Made by a program: the position numbers and the translations under genes. A stretch of DNA of 64,000 nucleotides, from the NCBI GenBank assembly GCA_041392785.1, contig JAWKLK010000002.1:186001-250000 (forward strand), given 5' to 3'. The stretch comes from OLB9 sp041392785 (GTDB lineage Bacteria; Bacteroidota; Bacteroidia; Chitinophagales; Saprospiraceae). Shown here one piece after another: positions 28,062 to 37,316 of the stretch (position 1 is its first letter; each line of letters opens with the position of its first letter). Under the pieces are notes generated by a model. That model was not told the DNA's origin, did no database searches, and was given only the letters and a program-made list of their open reading frames with translations.

Positions 28062-28507
28062 TAGTTTTTTATTTGCTGGATAAATTCATCGGGAGTGACT
28101 TTGGGTACAGCATCCCAATGTTTCAATGCTTTGCCATTTTCATCAAATAGAATAATATAAGGAAACAGGCCTTTTTGATTATATTTTTCTGCTAAAATTT
28201 CATTTTCTTGAATCTTAGTTTTCGGCAGTTGGTTTGTTTTTTTTCTGGGAAAATCTGCATTCAAAATGATAATATTGTCATTAGCAAAAGATTGAAAATC
28301 GGCATTTTGAATAAAATTTTGCTTGAATTTGATACATGGTCCACACCAGTCTGAACCTGAAAAATAGAGCAATATTTTTTTATGTTCTTTTTGTGCAATC
28401 AATTGCACCGAGTCTAAAGGGTTGTTCTGAGCCAGAGTAACATTATTTTGCAATATTATGCAAAGGATAGACACGATTAAGACTCGTTGAAATGATAAAA
28501 AATTCAT
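28061..28507 (-). CDS. Thioredoxin-family protein, periplasmic
   Basis: 148 residues with a signal peptide (VLIVSILCIILQNNVTLAQ) and a thioredoxin fold containing the active site GSDWCGPC (C55/C58). The cis-Pro segment GLFPYIILFD is present. It probably reduces or oxidises disulfides of envelope partners; the neighbouring Gly/Cys-tailed lipoprotein is an attractive candidate. First gene of the thioredoxin-apbE-DUF4266-DUF3570 operon, overlapping apbE by one base. Confidence 0.9.
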   Translation of the reverse strand: MNFLSFQRVLIVSILCIILQNNVTLAQNNPLDSVQLIAQKEHKKILLYFSGSDWCGPCIKFKQNFIQNADFQSFANDNIIILNADFPRKKTNQLPKTKIQENEILAEKYNQKGLFPYIILFDENGKALKHWDAVPKVTPDEFIQQIKN

Positions 28508-28886
28508 GTTGCTTATAAAATTTAAGGGGTATAAAAATTGATAATGATTAGAAAATCAAATACTTCAATTTAATACTTTATAAATCAAATCTACAACTAC
28601 ATTGTAGAATTCAAAAATTAAATATTCAAAAACTAAAATCTCGCTAAAATAAGACGCAATCTATATTTTTGTTGACATAAAACTGATTTTTTGAAAATTT
28701 ATTTTAAATTAATACCAAAATATCATAACACTTCTTATCAAATTTTAATGCGCAATGAAACAAATTTTAAAAATTTTTACGTGGATTCTAAAATCAAAAT
28801 CATAATAAGCTGAATCCCCTAATAAATTATCAAATACGAGTATAATACAACCATTTAATTATTAAAATTGACTTGGAGTACGCATA
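28508..28886. other. AT-rich intergenic region upstream of the thioredoxin operon
   Basis: About 380 bp without a credible gene on either strand. It is very AT-rich with poly-A/T tracts. It must hold the promoter of the thioredoxin operon on the reverse strand and the 3' end of the VOC-fusion transcript. I found no clear hairpin or consensus promoter. Confidence 0.5.
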
Positions 28887-29807
28887 TTATTGTTCTAGTT
28901 TTGATATACAATTTTCTCGTATTTCCCAGAGTTTTGCAAATTCAAATTTTATATCATTTTCAAGAATCCAGTTCTGTAAATATTTTTTATGATAATCTAC
29001 TTTAAAAGTGCTCACTTGTTCAGGCGCAATTTCCATTTCTTCTATAATGTCATAAGTTAACTTTTGCACATCAGAGCCGGTAGTTGTTATGTCTATTCGT
29101 TGATTATTTAATTTTAAATAACAATGTGCCTCAGGAATATATTCTAAACCACTTTTTAGGATAGTATCTTCTATTTTTGGGGTGTTCAAGTTGTTCATTC
29201 TATACATTCCTAGGAGTAGTTTTACATTTTCAAAATTATTTAGGTCAGCAATTTTTTTTAAGAATGCATGCTTTGAGCTACAGGTTCCTTTATTTTCCTT
29301 AATAACTAGCGAGAAATCCTCCCTGTTTTGATTTCTTCCATATGGTATCTTTTGGGTAAAATCAATTAATTCACTCCAATTATGTATGCCTAAGTCCCGG
29401 ACCAATGTCGTTAAATTGTCATTACCATTAAGGTGTAGGTGTTTTACAGTAAAAATTACTTTAAAGTTGTCAGGGTCGGAAATCATTATTCCTGTTTTTG
29501 CCCAATAAGGATTTTTAGGTGTTTCAAGTTTTATATTTTTTTGACGTAATGTCAGTTTTATATTCTGAATCTCAACATCAGAATTTACATAAAAGACAAG
29601 AACGTCATCATCGTCAAATTTACTTTTGGGTATGTCGTTGGATGTAGTAAATTCTAAATGCCAATTTGAATTTCTGTGTCCTAAAAATAGGCCATTGTAA
29701 TTGTTGTGATTTGTAAAACTTCCTAATTTTTCAAGTCCTATAATTTCTGTATAAAATTTTTCAATTTTAATTAAGTCAATTGTGTGTCGAGCATATCTAA
29801 ATGTCAT
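28887..29807 (-). CDS. VOC-domain protein fused to a transglutaminase-like C-terminal domain
   Basis: 306 residues in two parts. Residues 1 to ~120 are a glyoxalase/VOC fold (ARHTIDLIKIEKFYTEIIGLEKL ... GIMISDPDNFKVIF), a metal-binding module used in isomerases, dioxygenases and resistance proteins. Residues ~130-306 form a second domain with a possible Cys-His-Asp triad: GTCSSKHAFL, then PEAHCYLKL and RIDIT, the spacing pattern of small transglutaminase-like proteins. The combination is unusual. A bifunctional enzyme or a resistance factor are both possible. It stands alone. Confidence 0.7.
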   Translation of the reverse strand: MTFRYARHTIDLIKIEKFYTEIIGLEKLGSFTNHNNYNGLFLGHRNSNWHLEFTTSNDIPKSKFDDDDVLVFYVNSDVEIQNIKLTLRQKNIKLETPKNPYWAKTGIMISDPDNFKVIFTVKHLHLNGNDNLTTLVRDLGIHNWSELIDFTQKIPYGRNQNREDFSLVIKENKGTCSSKHAFLKKIADLNNFENVKLLLGMYRMNNLNTPKIEDTILKSGLEYIPEAHCYLKLNNQRIDITTTGSDVQKLTYDIIEEMEIAPEQVSTFKVDYHKKYLQNWILENDIKFEFAKLWEIRENCISKLEQ

Positions 29808-29941
29808 TTTCTATGGCATATTTGGTATATTGATACAAGTCAATATTTTCTTGACAAATCCAAATTTCATTTTGTGTAAACAAGCACGGTCTTGATGTAA
29901 ATTAAAATACAATGCATGGAAATTCTATGTTAGCCCTTAGT

Positions 29942-30331
29942 TTATACTTGCTTTTTAGATATCCATTTGATGAGATAAATCGTCAAAAATACCTCAAGCA
30001 TACTCAAAGGAATCGCTATCGGTAAGATAGAATAAGGAAGAACACCAAGGTTGCCAATCACAAGCCACATCATCACAAATCCCACAACCCAACCGATGAC
30101 AAATGTCTCCAAAAAGGTGAATCTTTGATAAATGGTGTAAATAAGGATCGCAAAAACCAATGACCACAATCCCCAAACAGCGCCATTTACGGGTGCTTCT
30201 GGAAATGCGATCCCTAATTTACCAAAGTGCTCTATCCAATGCGAATGTACAAGGTAAGAATTACGAATAAACTCTGATATGCTTATCCAAATGAAGGCAA
30301 CGACTATTGCTAATATATTTTTAGTACTCAT
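29942..30331 (-). CDS. Four-helix integral membrane protein, unknown function
   Basis: 129 residues with four predicted membrane helices, starting MSTKNILAIVVAFIWISISEF and ending in a short basic tail (KWISKKQV). It resembles uncharacterised small membrane proteins of Bacteroidota. It is downstream of the NmrA-like gene on the same strand with ~170 bp between them, so co-expression is only possible. No functional clue. Confidence 0.7.
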   Translation of the reverse strand: MSTKNILAIVVAFIWISISEFIRNSYLVHSHWIEHFGKLGIAFPEAPVNGAVWGLWSLVFAILIYTIYQRFTFLETFVIGWVVGFVMMWLVIGNLGVLPYSILPIAIPLSMLEVFLTIYLIKWISKKQV

Positions 30332-30504
30332 GGTCTACTAAATTTCCGTCAAATATAACTGTTGTTCTCTGAATTATATAATTTGATGTCAAAATGAGAA
30401 ATTTTAACCAAAAACCTTCAATTCTTCTCAGGAATATCGATAGAAAACTATGTAACTTGATAATCGAAATAGACTGTTTGGTGCTGACTGATATGAGTGC
30501 CACA

Positions 30505-31378
30505 TTACTTTTGCATATTTGCAAATGCTTGTATCGTTAATTTTGGTTTACCCAATTCATTCCAAGTGTTTTCAGACTCAAAAGTTTCTACATTATTGAG
30601 CATTACATGCATCAGATTTGACACAAACTTCATAGGTGGAATAAAAACGCCTAAAAATTTTAGAATGCCATAGGGCATTGATCCTACAGATAATTTTTCT
30701 TTAGTGAATCCATCTACATATTTCTGTGCTGCCTCTTGCATGGTCAATGCTTCTGGGCCTTGTACAGCAAATTCTTTATTAAGCGACACATCAGTTTTAA
30801 ACGCACTTGCCACATTCCTTCCAAAGTCTTCACCGGCTATCCACCAAGCTTTATGATTGGCAGAAGCCTTGATATAATTCACCTTGTTACCACGGCGCAT
30901 CCCTTCTGACGTGAAATTTTCCATAAAGTTAGAAGGGTAGAAAATAGTATAAGGTATCCCAGCATTTTTAACTCTTTCGATACTCGATTTTTTAGCTTTA
31001 AACACCCACCAATCGCCTGTATAATTCCTTGCAAGAAATGAGGATAACAAAGCAATTTGTTGAAGTTTTGGAGTTTTTTTAGCTACGTCTAGTATATTGT
31101 CCAAGCCTTGCATTTCAGGATTGAATTGGTCTGGTTTATCTTCCTGTCGTGTTGAAATATTGATATATAAGCCATCAGCATTCTTGAGCGCTTCTGCTAT
31201 AGAATCTTTATTGTCTAAGTCACCTTTCACAAAGTGTACTTCTGAAGGGAAAATGGCCTTCGCTTTTTCGGGATTGGTGTACTAGTGCAGTGACCCTAAA
31301 TCCAGCATTTACAAGCTCTTTTGTGACTGGATACCTATCATTCCTGTAGATCCTAATAACCGTAATATTCTGTATCAT
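30505..31378 (-). pseudogene. NmrA-like NAD(P)-binding protein with frameshifted N-terminus
   Basis: Atypical short-chain dehydrogenase of the NmrA/NAD(P)H-binding type. An intact frame covers 31230-30505 (VKGDLDNKDSIAEALKNADGLYIN ... to the end), about 241 residues. The Rossmann start lies upstream but in other frames: from the ATG at 31378 one reads MIQNITVI, then GSTGMIG, then YPVTKELVNAGFRVTALV, and then NPEKAKAIFPSEVHFVKGDLDN, each in a different frame. Three single-base indels within ~130 bp break the coenzyme-binding motif. Either sequencing error or a recent pseudogene. It sits downstream of a SnoaL-like gene and both face an HxlR regulator. Confidence 0.8.
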
Positions 31379-31481
31379 GAATTGATATATTTGAATTTGA
31401 TAAATTGTTTTATTTGTTGCTATAAATTAAAAAGCTCTCCGCCACTTATAAGGGCAGAAAGCTAAGAAAAAGTTTGTCGAT

Positions 31482-31904
31482 TTAATTTCCAGGTTGTGGG
31501 ATTACACCTAGCTGTACCATCATGCCATAGCTGTTGGTAGTCTGCCATTCTGCCACTACTTTACCATTTTTCAATTGACGCATAAACTGACCAGTAGAAG
31601 CAATCCGCTTACCAGTAGCAGGAATGCCATAAAAATCACCAGTATTGTCCATGAAATTGGTATAGTCCACAGATACCATATCGTCTTCTCCTACTACTCT
31701 ATGAAACTGCATATCCATATTAGTAAAACCCTTGCACAGGATTTCTTTCATAAAATAGATATATTCTTGTTTGCCAATAGCTGGTTTACCATCTCCAATA
31801 TATTGAAAATCATCAGATAGTAATGCATCTACTTTTGCCCAATCTCCTTTCATAATGGACTTTGATAGCTCAAGAGCCGTTTCTTTGTTTGCTTCAATAT
31901 TCAT
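31482..31904 (-). CDS. SnoaL-like / NTF2-fold protein
   Basis: 140 residues of the cone-shaped NTF2/SnoaL fold: N-terminal helices (ETALELSKSIMKGDWAKVDALL), then LSDDFQYIGDGKPAIGKQEY and a strand-rich end with GIPATGKRIASTGQFM. Such proteins act as small isomerases, cyclases or ligand binders, and the substrate is unknown. About 100 bp upstream of the NmrA-like gene on the same strand and divergent from the hxlR-type regulator, which probably controls both. Confidence 0.85.
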   Translation of the reverse strand: MNIEANKETALELSKSIMKGDWAKVDALLSDDFQYIGDGKPAIGKQEYIYFMKEILCKGFTNMDMQFHRVVGEDDMVSVDYTNFMDNTGDFYGIPATGKRIASTGQFMRQLKNGKVVAEWQTTNSYGMMVQLGVIPQPGN

Positions 31905-32138
31905 GTTTGAATGTTTTTGTTTGAATGTTTGGTTGATTATCTTTGAGCAGAAAATACTGAAAACGTCAGCATCATCACGCCAAAAATTACCTTCTTCAAT
32001 CTTTTCAGATCAATAAATTATGAATTAATAAAATTATCAACGCAAAGGTAAAGTGGACGCTATTTTTATCCAATATACTTCCCAAAATGAAAGTACTTTG
32101 TTTTTGGTAAGCTGGCAACTGATTTCTAGTTTTGCATT

Positions 32139-32465
32139 ATGAAACGATATCAATTAAACGGCACCTACTTTTACTGTCCAGTAGATCTTACATTGCAAAT
32201 TGTTGGAGGACGCTGGAAGGGTATTGTCATTTGGAATTTGCGCGATCGACCTATGCGATTTAGCGAGTTGAAACGCAGTCTGGTGACAATCAATGATAAA
32301 ATGCTATCGCAAGTCCTACGCGAACTGGAAGAGCAAGGAGTAGTGTACAGAGAAGTCCATCAAGTCATTCCGCCCAAAGTAGAATATAGCCTGACTACAG
32401 AAGGTCTAGCTCTGCTTCCCATCATGAAAGCAATGAGTGAATACGGATCAAAATTTGAAGTGTAA
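32139..32465 (+). CDS. HxlR-family winged-helix transcriptional regulator
   Basis: 108 residues: HxlR/MarR-like winged helix with IVGGRWKGIVIWNL, the recognition region MRFSELKRSLVTINDKMLSQVLRELEEQGVV and wing VIPPKVEYSLT. The conserved cysteine near the N-terminus (YFYCPVD) is the residue that senses electrophiles or oxidants in family members such as YodB/HypR. Divergent from the SnoaL-like and NmrA-like genes across a 234-bp gap, the usual layout for local control of a detoxification pair. Confidence 0.92.
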   Translation: MKRYQLNGTYFYCPVDLTLQIVGGRWKGIVIWNLRDRPMRFSELKRSLVTINDKMLSQVLRELEEQGVVYREVHQVIPPKVEYSLTTEGLALLPIMKAMSEYGSKFEV

Positions 32466-32599
32466 ACGTCTCATTTATAACAAACCAGCAGAGTCACTTA
32501 TTGTTGAAAATTTACTTTGAAATGAATTATGTAAGCTGTTTTTTATATATTGTTCCTACACAATTTGACATAGAATCTATAATTTTAGAAGAAATACTA

Positions 32600-33952
32600 T
32601 TAAGTCATAATACCCCAAATACCAGCACGCTGAAATTGTTTTAGATTAAAAAGTGAGTCTTGAAAAGATAATGAAGTCTCTCTAACATTGCCTATATGAT
32701 CAAGATTACTTCTAAACTCATCAATACTTTCTCTAATGTCTGCAAATAAATCAACTGGATCAACATTGCTCGGATTTTCTGATGAAATACCATTTTCATA
32801 ACACAATCGATCACACCAAAAATACAAATCTGATTTATTCAAAGTTGAGTTGTCGATTAAAATTCTTGCAGCTCCTGTAGATAATCTTAGTAAAAGAATT
32901 GCTCTACAAATTATTGGCAATGGATCTATTCTATTTACTTTGTAATTTATTCTGTCCTTTCTTGCCTCGATAATTATTATAGGATCAATAGTATTAGATT
33001 CTCTAAGTAAAAATTCAAATAATGGTTGCGATGTACTTTCTCCAATTCTTCCAAATACATTATTTACGAAAATTTTATATTCATCTCCTTGTGGAAATCT
33101 TCCAAACTTTATTTTAAATACTTTGAAAAGGGCAATTCGTAGAAGATGTTGGTCTAGTAAAGGAAATGAATTCGAACTTGTTGGCTCCAATAATTCCCAT
33201 ATTTCTGATAATTTTTCTAAAGTTTTCTTTAAATCTATTGATGATTCTTTAAAGTGTGGCCGATAGCTCATGTCATTTCTTAAATTTTGATCTTCCTTTA
33301 GATGAAGATCAATACTCCAATTTTTAAGCCATTTATTAGCTATAGTATTAACGTAAGTAGATTTAGTCAAAACACCAGTTTCTCGTATCCAATCAGTTAG
33401 AGTTACATTTTTTATTTTAATGATGTCAAATAATATATTTTTTTTTGAAGTTTGATTTGCCCAAGTTCTCATAGCATCATCTACAAGTGAATGAGTAGTA
33501 AAACCTCTAAAAAGTGTATGATTTTTACTTGAGTCAAACCAAATATGCTGTTTATTAAAAATTCCAATTCCTTCGTAAGCCATCAATGCCATAACAGAAC
33601 GTAGTTCAGCATAGTATGCTAAATGTATTGAACTTGATATATCACCATTTAATAAACTATCTATACTTCTAGAAAGGTAATTCCACCCATCTGAATTATG
33701 AACTAAAACAGATGCCGCGATATATTCTTCAATATGTTTCTTATATTTAGGAGTCAATGGATTAATCAAAATAGGGACTCCACTTTCGTTAATTGTTTTG
33801 TTCAATGTGTCAACTTTATTTGCTGTATTTTCCAGAAAATAATTTCTTGATCCAATAATTTTTTTATTTGGTATTTGCCTTTTAACAATTCGTTCAAAAG
33901 CATCATGGATTGCATTGCCAGAGCAATTTAAAAGTATATTATTCATTGCCAT
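32600..33952 (-). CDS. Unknown protein of the methylase-DGQHR cassette
   Basis: 450 residues, no signal peptide or membrane helix. I do not recognise a named domain. A helical region contains SSIHLAYYAELRSVMALMAYEGIGIF followed by KQHIWF, a pattern I associate with uncharacterised proteins of defence islands. LRNDMSYRPH looks a little like an R-x-H nuclease motif of HEPN proteins, but the spacing is one residue too long. Its start overlaps the end of the DGQHR gene by 14 bp (a second ATG lies 6 bp later), so the two are translationally coupled. It would be the effector of the cassette, if there is one. Confidence 0.7.
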   Translation of the reverse strand: MAMNNILLNCSGNAIHDAFERIVKRQIPNKKIIGSRNYFLENTANKVDTLNKTINESGVPILINPLTPKYKKHIEEYIAASVLVHNSDGWNYLSRSIDSLLNGDISSSIHLAYYAELRSVMALMAYEGIGIFNKQHIWFDSSKNHTLFRGFTTHSLVDDAMRTWANQTSKKNILFDIIKIKNVTLTDWIRETGVLTKSTYVNTIANKWLKNWSIDLHLKEDQNLRNDMSYRPHFKESSIDLKKTLEKLSEIWELLEPTSSNSFPLLDQHLLRIALFKVFKIKFGRFPQGDEYKIFVNNVFGRIGESTSQPLFEFLLRESNTIDPIIIIEARKDRINYKVNRIDPLPIICRAILLLRLSTGAARILIDNSTLNKSDLYFWCDRLCYENGISSENPSNVDPVDLFADIRESIDEFRSNLDHIGNVRETSLSFQDSLFNLKQFQRAGIWGIMT

Positions 33953-35495
33953 ATCCTAATGATAAAATTATCCTATTAGCATTTTTATTGACTATGACAT
34001 TTGTAGAAGATTTCAATTGTCTTAATAGAGCATCTCGAATTTCCTTGTAACCACTACTTCCTTTATACACCATTTGCTGCTGTCTAGTTTGTCTATCAAG
34101 ATTAGGAGTTGAAGCTGTCCTCCAGTCAAATTTGGCAAGGCAATCAGATATATCAACTAAATAAGTCATTAATAACTCTTCTCTTTTAAAAATTTCAAGA
34201 CACTTTTTAATATCTTCATGATCAATTTTGTCTTCTCTAATTTCATCTGGAGAACTAATTTCATTCAATTTTAATTCTGAACTATATACATACACCATAT
34301 CATTGATCAAACTTAAAAAACCTCTTACACCTTGATCGGTTGATATTAAACTTAATTTACTAACAAATGCTGGATCATTTTTTTGGTTATCTTCTTTGAA
34401 TAAAGAAGGTTGTGGATTTGCGGTAAGCTGTCTAATATTCAAGGCCCAACTTTCATTAAAGTCTTTAATTTTTTCAGCAATAATTTGCCAAACTAATATT
34501 AAGAATGCTGCTTGTTGTGTTCTATTCCAAAGCAATAAATTCCCATCAGTTAGTTCAGAACCAAACAGACCACCTAAATTCTTAGAACTAGAAGTCTTGA
34601 TAAATGTCGCCATTAGGCTTCTTATATATGCAGACTGTGTAATTGTTGGAATTACATTTTCTGTACTTGGATCATATCTCTCCCCTAACATATTTATTCT
34701 ATCTTTCCATGGACTAGAATTGGAAGACCAAAGTACTTCAACCAACTCTTGTGCTCTTGTTTCTTTATAAACAAAGGCTCCATCTGGAGATTTCTCTAAC
34801 CAGTCTTGCACTCTAAGTACTGGATAAAGGTCAAATGCTAAACTTGCATTTATTTTTTTTGGCTTAATATTAATGGTATAAAATAGATACGCTTGCCATG
34901 AAACATCTAAATCATAAAATGCCACAACAGGCAAATCAAAATCACCTTCAAGTTTTTCATCTTTATTAAATGCCCATAATCTATGTTGACCATCAATTAT
35001 TTCAATTGGTGGGACTTGTGGCTCCCAGTTTGGAGAGTATATTGAATTTGGTAATTGTAATTGAACATTTCCATTATTTTCAACAATTTGGATTAGGTCT
35101 TCATCCTTGATTTGAACTCCACCACGTAAAGTATTAGGCGAAATAACATTAGCAATTATTGCAGTTGGTAACCAACCAGGCATTTTTAAGTTTTTAAATT
35201 CATCTGAATCTTGTTTTGCTTTAGACAAATCCGACCAAGGAAAACCGCCGAAAACATAGCTTCGAATTTTATCTGACCTTTCTGGATCATGTTTTCTTTG
35301 AATACCTATTTCTTTATCTCGATTATCGTCTGCTTTTCGTGGGTAAACTTTTGAAAGTTTTTTTAAAACGTTCGCGTTAATACTGAATATATAAAAATGT
35401 GGAAGTGGCTTTTTTCTCAAATTTCCATAGGGCACATCATCCCAATTAGCTAACCATTGTTTTACTTTTATTGCTGTAATAATATGATTTAACAT
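33939..35495 (-). CDS. DGQHR-domain protein (DndB/ParB-like fold)
   Basis: 518 residues with the signature IEIIDGQHRLWAF and downstream LPVVAFYDLDVSWQAYLFYTINIKPKKIN, both diagnostic of the DGQHR family, which includes DndB, the regulator of DNA phosphorothioation. Related proteins are common in genomic islands with DNA modification genes. The start at 35495 lies one base after the methylase stop (TAAAATG); an in-frame ATG at 35564 would overlap the methylase by 68 bp and is less likely. It probably binds DNA or controls the modification genes; its exact activity is unknown. Confidence 0.85.
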   Translation of the reverse strand: MLNHIITAIKVKQWLANWDDVPYGNLRKKPLPHFYIFSINANVLKKLSKVYPRKADDNRDKEIGIQRKHDPERSDKIRSYVFGGFPWSDLSKAKQDSDEFKNLKMPGWLPTAIIANVISPNTLRGGVQIKDEDLIQIVENNGNVQLQLPNSIYSPNWEPQVPPIEIIDGQHRLWAFNKDEKLEGDFDLPVVAFYDLDVSWQAYLFYTINIKPKKINASLAFDLYPVLRVQDWLEKSPDGAFVYKETRAQELVEVLWSSNSSPWKDRINMLGERYDPSTENVIPTITQSAYIRSLMATFIKTSSSKNLGGLFGSELTDGNLLLWNRTQQAAFLILVWQIIAEKIKDFNESWALNIRQLTANPQPSLFKEDNQKNDPAFVSKLSLISTDQGVRGFLSLINDMVYVYSSELKLNEISSPDEIREDKIDHEDIKKCLEIFKREELLMTYLVDISDCLAKFDWRTASTPNLDRQTRQQQMVYKGSSGYKEIRDALLRQLKSSTNVIVNKNANRIILSLGYGNE

Positions 35496-35496
35496 T

Positions 35497-36306
35497 TTAA
35501 AAGACTTTAGTATTTGTGAAAATGAACTCTGTTGTGTTTCCTCGGACTGAATTATGGCCGCCAATCAAACTAGCTCTTTTTAATTCAATTTTAATATCAC
35601 TTTTATCAAAAATTTCATCAATAATAGTGTGTGCAGCATTCGTCAATATATAGTATGCATCTTTTCTTTTAATTTCGTCAATTAATGAACTTAGTCTATA
35701 TTGATCTTGAAGTTGAAATATTTTTTCATTGTATTTTATAAAACCGTTCTTATTATGTGATACGGTATAAGGTGGATCTAAGAATACTAAATCATTTCTC
35801 TTTATATTCTTGACGATTTCATAAAAGTCACATGTGGTTAATTCAGCGTTTTTTAAAGCATAATGGGCATTAATAAGTTTATTTTCTTCAATAAATGGTT
35901 TATTACGAAATCCAAATGGAACATTATAAACACCTTTTAAATTAACACGATAAATACCATTAAACGAAGTTTGGTTTAAATAAATGAATTTCGCAGCACG
36001 TTCAAATTCATCTGTTAAATCTTGATGCCTAATCTCATAATAGTAATTTTCAGTATTTTTATATGTTTTCAAAATACTTATTACTCTTTTAGCATCAACT
36101 TTAATTGCTGAATATGTGTCAATAAGGTCTCCATTTAAGTCAGATAGAAATGCCTTTTGGGGCTTCAAACTAAAAAATATCGCCCCTCCTCCAAGGAAAG
36201 GTTCATGGTAAGATCTAAATTTTGACAAATCTAATCCACCTATATGTTTGATTAACCAATTTTTACCACCTGCCCACCTTAGAAAAGGTTTACTAATACT
36301 CTCCAC
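35497..36306 (-). CDS. Dam-family DNA adenine N6-methyltransferase (D12 class)
   Basis: 269 residues, normal for Dam-type enzymes. The SAM-binding motif FLRWAGGKNWLIKHI is at the N-terminus, HEPFLGGGAIFFSL follows, and the catalytic motif FLDPPYTVSHNKNG is in the middle. It transfers methyl groups from SAM to adenine N6 in a short recognition site; the site cannot be read from the sequence. First gene of a three-gene operon with the DGQHR protein and an unknown protein. No restriction endonuclease is recognisable beside it, so it is either a solitary methylase or the self-protection part of a defence system. Confidence 0.93.
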   Translation of the reverse strand: MESISKPFLRWAGGKNWLIKHIGGLDLSKFRSYHEPFLGGGAIFFSLKPQKAFLSDLNGDLIDTYSAIKVDAKRVISILKTYKNTENYYYEIRHQDLTDEFERAAKFIYLNQTSFNGIYRVNLKGVYNVPFGFRNKPFIEENKLINAHYALKNAELTTCDFYEIVKNIKRNDLVFLDPPYTVSHNKNGFIKYNEKIFQLQDQYRLSSLIDEIKRKDAYYILTNAAHTIIDEIFDKSDIKIELKRASLIGGHNSVRGNTTEFIFTNTKVF

Positions 36307-36483
36307 AATTATTTTATTTCAATTTTTTTATAACTTGATTAGTAAATAAATTGAATTAATCATCAATTCTCTATCACAAAATTAATAATATTTTTCAATA
36401 AAAGCCTACAAATAGGAAAACATGTGGTCTCATGAAATACGTTGACAGCAAAAATGTGGAAAACTTTTCACAAATTTGCAAAT

Positions 36484-37190
36484 ATGATTACAAAAAGAAC
36501 GAGACAAGTATTCTCAGAGAGCTTTAAGAAGCACAAAGTCGAATTAATAGAGAGTGGTACATTGACCACTGGATCTGTTGCGGCACAGTTTGATGTGAGT
36601 TATACGGCAACATACCAATGGGTCAAAAAATATGCAAGCTCCCGCCACCTGATAAGATCGTGATAGAAAGCGATAGTGATTACATGAAAGTTGTGGAATT
36701 GCAAAAAGAGTAGTCCATTCTGGAACGGATTGTTGGCAAGCAACAAATCAGAATCGACTATTGTGAGACATTAATAGAAATGATAAAAGAACATTATCAA
36801 GAGAATATTGAGAAGAAATTTTTAAAAAAGTGATCACTCGTCTACATAGTAATAAAACGCCTTATAGCATGGAATCAGTTTATGAGAACTTGGGCTGAGT
36901 AGGCAAGCCCTACTTTGCACAACCCAAAGTTGAGGGTTTAGGAGGATGCATTCATCATTCCGACAATGGGTCTCAATACGACTCAAAAGCGTAGAAAAAA
37001 ATGCTAACAGATGCGAGAATGCTTATCAGTAGAGCTGATAATTGTCTAGAAAATGAAGTCCCGAGAATTTAAATTCCATTTTCAAAAATATGTATCTAAA
37101 GCCTTGGAACATACGCACCTTCAAGGAGCTTCAGCAAGCATGCCGGGAATTGGTTTATATAAAAAATATTTTATAAAAATTATGCTGCTG
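36484..37190 (+). pseudogene. Decayed IS3-type transposase (orfA/orfB relic)
   Basis: orfA remains from the ATG at 36484: a helix-turn-helix of the IS3 type (TGSVAAQFDVSYTATYQWVKKYA), then a frameshift into KIVIESDSDYMKVVELQK and a stop. Further on, VGKQQIRIDYCETLIEMIKEHYQENIEKKF is the end of orfA. orfB is reduced to SNKTPYSMESVYENLG, CIHHSDNGSQYDSK (around a catalytic Asp), ARMLISRADNCLEN and FKELQQACRELVYI, with a large internal deletion and several stops. Non-functional. It lies between the methylase cassette and the TetR gene. Confidence 0.8.
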
Positions 37191-37282
37191 ATTTGACTGG
37201 TTCAAATTAAGTATTAGAAATTTTTTTACGTATCTTCCAAAAAAAATTACTTTATAATGTACATAAAATAAACAGTGTTTAG

Positions 37283-37290
37283 TATCTTTG
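37283..37290 (+). promoter_or_regulatory. -7 promoter element of the TetR-efflux operon
   Basis: TATCTTTG, a perfect TAnnTTTG match, 26 bp before the regulator ATG. Transcription would start near 37,295. Confidence 0.55.
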
Positions 37291-37316
37291 CGCCGTTAAT
37301 TAAAAGAACGATTATA

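Noticed and set aside
30321..30524. 67-residue reverse-strand frame between the membrane protein and the NmrA-like gene
   Set aside because: It overlaps both neighbours' ends, is not protein-like, and has no recognisable motif.
33273..33299. HEPN nuclease motif in the unknown protein of the methylase cassette
   Set aside because: R-N...H is separated by seven residues, outside the R-x4-6-H pattern, so I do not claim it.
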